Shown here piece after piece: positions 4,857 through 6,084 of a DNA stretch of 6,084 nt. The position numbers and the translations under genes are program-made. This DNA is from Hellea sp. (lineage in GTDB: Bacteria > Pseudomonadota > Alphaproteobacteria > Caulobacterales > Maricaulaceae), in assembly GCA_020628635.1 (NCBI GenBank), contig JAHDEU010000147.1:1-6084 (forward strand), written 5' to 3'. The notes beneath the pieces were generated by a model. The model had not been told where the DNA came from and searched no databases. It saw only the letters and a list, made by a program, of their open reading frames with translations. Each line of letters opens with the position of its first letter. Position 1 is the stretch's first letter.

Positions 4857-6084
4857 ATGACCATGACATTCAAACGCCTTTCCCTGCTGCTGCTCGGTAC
4901 CGCGCTCGCGGCGTGCTCGGCAGACACCTCCACCGAGCCTGCCAAGCCCGCGCCCAAGATTGCGGAGCAACCCGCGCTCGATGTCCAACTCGCCTCCACG
5001 GGTGACTATGCGGCCGACTGGTCGCAGCTCGACGCGCGCGAGTTTCCCGCATGGTGGACGGACGCCAAATTCGGCATCTTCATCCACTGGGGTCCATACT
5101 CGGTCCCGGCCTACACCACGCCCGGCGAGTATTCCGAGTGGTATTGGGAGCGCATCGGCACGCCTAACACGCCAGATACCGATCCCAAGACGGCCAAGCT
5201 GCGCGACGACATGGTCGCCTTCCACCGGGAGCACTATGGCGACGCGCCCTATTTCGACTTCGCGGAAGACTTCACGGCCGACTTCTTCGACGCCGAGCAA
5301 TGGGCGGACATCTTCTCGGATGCGGGCGCGAAATATGTGGTGATGGTGTCCAAGCACCATGACGGCTTCGCGCTCTGGCCGTCCGAGGAAGCGTCGCGCA
5401 CATGGGGCCGCCCGTGGAACAGTGTGGAGATCGGACCCAAGCGCGACCTGGTCGGCGAACTGGCCGAAGCCACGCGCGACGAAGACCTGAAATTCGGGCT
5501 CTATTATTCGATCTATGAGTGGTTCAACCCGCTCTACAAGAAGGACGACATCGAGCCCTTCCTGCGCGACCACTATGTCCCGCAGTTCAAGGACATGGTG
5601 AACCGCTACGATCCCGAGGTCATCTTCATGGACGGCGAGTGGGACTTTAACAGCGATGTCTGGAAGTCCGAAGAGCTGCTCTCCTGGGTCTACAACACCA
5701 GCGACGTGGCGGACTCGGTTGTCGTCAATGACCGCTGGGGCGCAGAGTCGCGCCATGTCCACGGCGGATACTACACGACCGAATATGGCGCGGGGCTACC
5801 CAACTCCGACCACCCGTGGGAGGAAAACCGCGGGCTGGGCTTCTCCTTCGGCTTCAACCGCGCGGAGAATCTGGAGCACTACCAGACGGGCCAGCAACTC
5901 GTGCTCACGCTCATCGACACGGTCAGCCGCGGCGGCAATCTGCTGCTCAATGTCGGCCCCACGGCGGACGGCCGCATCCCGGTCATCATGCAGGACCGGC
6001 TCGCCTATATGGGCGACTGGCTGGAGGTGAACGGCGAGGCGATCTACGGCACGACGACCTATGGCCCCGGCCATCAGTGGAGCG
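4857..6084 (+). CDS. GH29 alpha-L-fucosidase lipoprotein (partial, 3' end outside window)
   Basis: The reading frame from ATG 4857 (alternative ATG 4863, which sits better behind the weak AGG at 4852-4854) is open to the window end: 409 residues and no stop. Residues 1-20 are a lipoprotein signal peptide with lipobox L-A-A-C20, followed by a Pro/Ala/Thr linker (about 21-45). The GH29 catalytic barrel then shows AKFGIFIHWGPYSVPAY (70-86, H77-W78-G79), YSEWYWERI (92-100), SKHHDGFALW (165-174), IGPKRDLVGEL (192-202), GLYYSIYEW (214-222), EVIFMDGEWD (254-263) with D259 as the likely nucleophile, W321-E322 with GFSFGFN (328-334) as the probable acid/base segment, and SRGGNLLLNVGPTADGRIP (357-375). 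All usual landmarks are present, so it is probably an active alpha-L-fucosidase. It starts 3 nt after the preceding GH29 stop, which implies co-transcription and likely coupled translation. The C-terminal domain is not visible. Confidence 0.93.
   Translation, partial: MTMTFKRLSLLLLGTALAACSADTSTEPAKPAPKIAEQPALDVQLASTGDYAADWSQLDAREFPAWWTDAKFGIFIHWGPYSVPAYTTPGEYSEWYWERIGTPNTPDTDPKTAKLRDDMVAFHREHYGDAPYFDFAEDFTADFFDAEQWADIFSDAGAKYVVMVSKHHDGFALWPSEEASRTWGRPWNSVEIGPKRDLVGELAEATRDEDLKFGLYYSIYEWFNPLYKKDDIEPFLRDHYVPQFKDMVNRYDPEVIFMDGEWDFNSDVWKSEELLSWVYNTSDVADSVVVNDRWGAESRHVHGGYYTTEYGAGLPNSDHPWEENRGLGFSFGFNRAENLEHYQTGQQLVLTLIDTVSRGGNLLLNVGPTADGRIPVIMQDRLAYMGDWLEVNGEAIYGTTTYGPGHQWS

Noticed and set aside
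3375..5762. A 795-codon open frame on the minus strand, antisense to both GH29 genes
   Set aside because: It is the mirror of high third-position GC in two real genes, whose GH29 motifs are on the plus strand. The antisense product has no recognisable domain and is rich in repetitive Val/Arg/Gly/His.

Overview
This is a GC-rich window, about 65% GC by eye, with strong G/C preference at third codon positions. Gene style, Sec and lipoprotein signals and family content suggest an alphaproteobacterium, perhaps a marine or freshwater polysaccharide user such as the Hyphomonadaceae/Maricaulales or Sphingomonadales. That placement is an inference from composition and gene families, not from a marker gene.

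Layout. The minus-strand genes on the left read leftwards from about 2626. They are an Npt1/Npt2-type (ATP/ADP-translocase-like) multi-pass transporter (1196-2626), a secreted class A beta-lactamase-fold serine hydrolase (294-1199, TTG start overlapping the transporter's TGA), and the N-terminus of a third secreted protein (263 down to the window edge). Gaps of -4 and 30 nt make this a probable three-gene operon. On the right, two plus-strand genes form a second operon: a GH29 alpha-L-fucosidase-family lipoprotein (about 3267-4853) and, after only 3 nt, a second GH29 lipoprotein (4857 to beyond the right edge). The second GH29 is open at its 3' end, so its C-terminus is outside the window.

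The two operons are divergent. They are separated by roughly 640 nt without a convincing gene, which must hold both promoters and any operator. I see an imperfect 16-bp palindrome (3022-3037), a perfect 10-bp AT-rich palindrome that overlaps a -10-like hexamer just before the fucosidase start (3251-3260), and a strong but orphan AGGAGG (3220-3225).

How the genes may work together. Both GH29 proteins carry lipoboxes, so they should be membrane-anchored outside the cytoplasm and act on fucosylated glycans there. They are clearly divergent from each other. The second has all the usual GH29 landmarks. The first keeps the nucleophile region but has Leu where many GH29 enzymes have the acid/base Glu, so the pair may split substrates. 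The left operon pairs a transporter with periplasmic proteins and has no demonstrated link to fucose. I see no RNA gene, CRISPR array, insertion sequence or phage gene. The most interesting points are the tandem divergent fucosidases and the transporter/serine-hydrolase coupling. Neither is proof of a new system.
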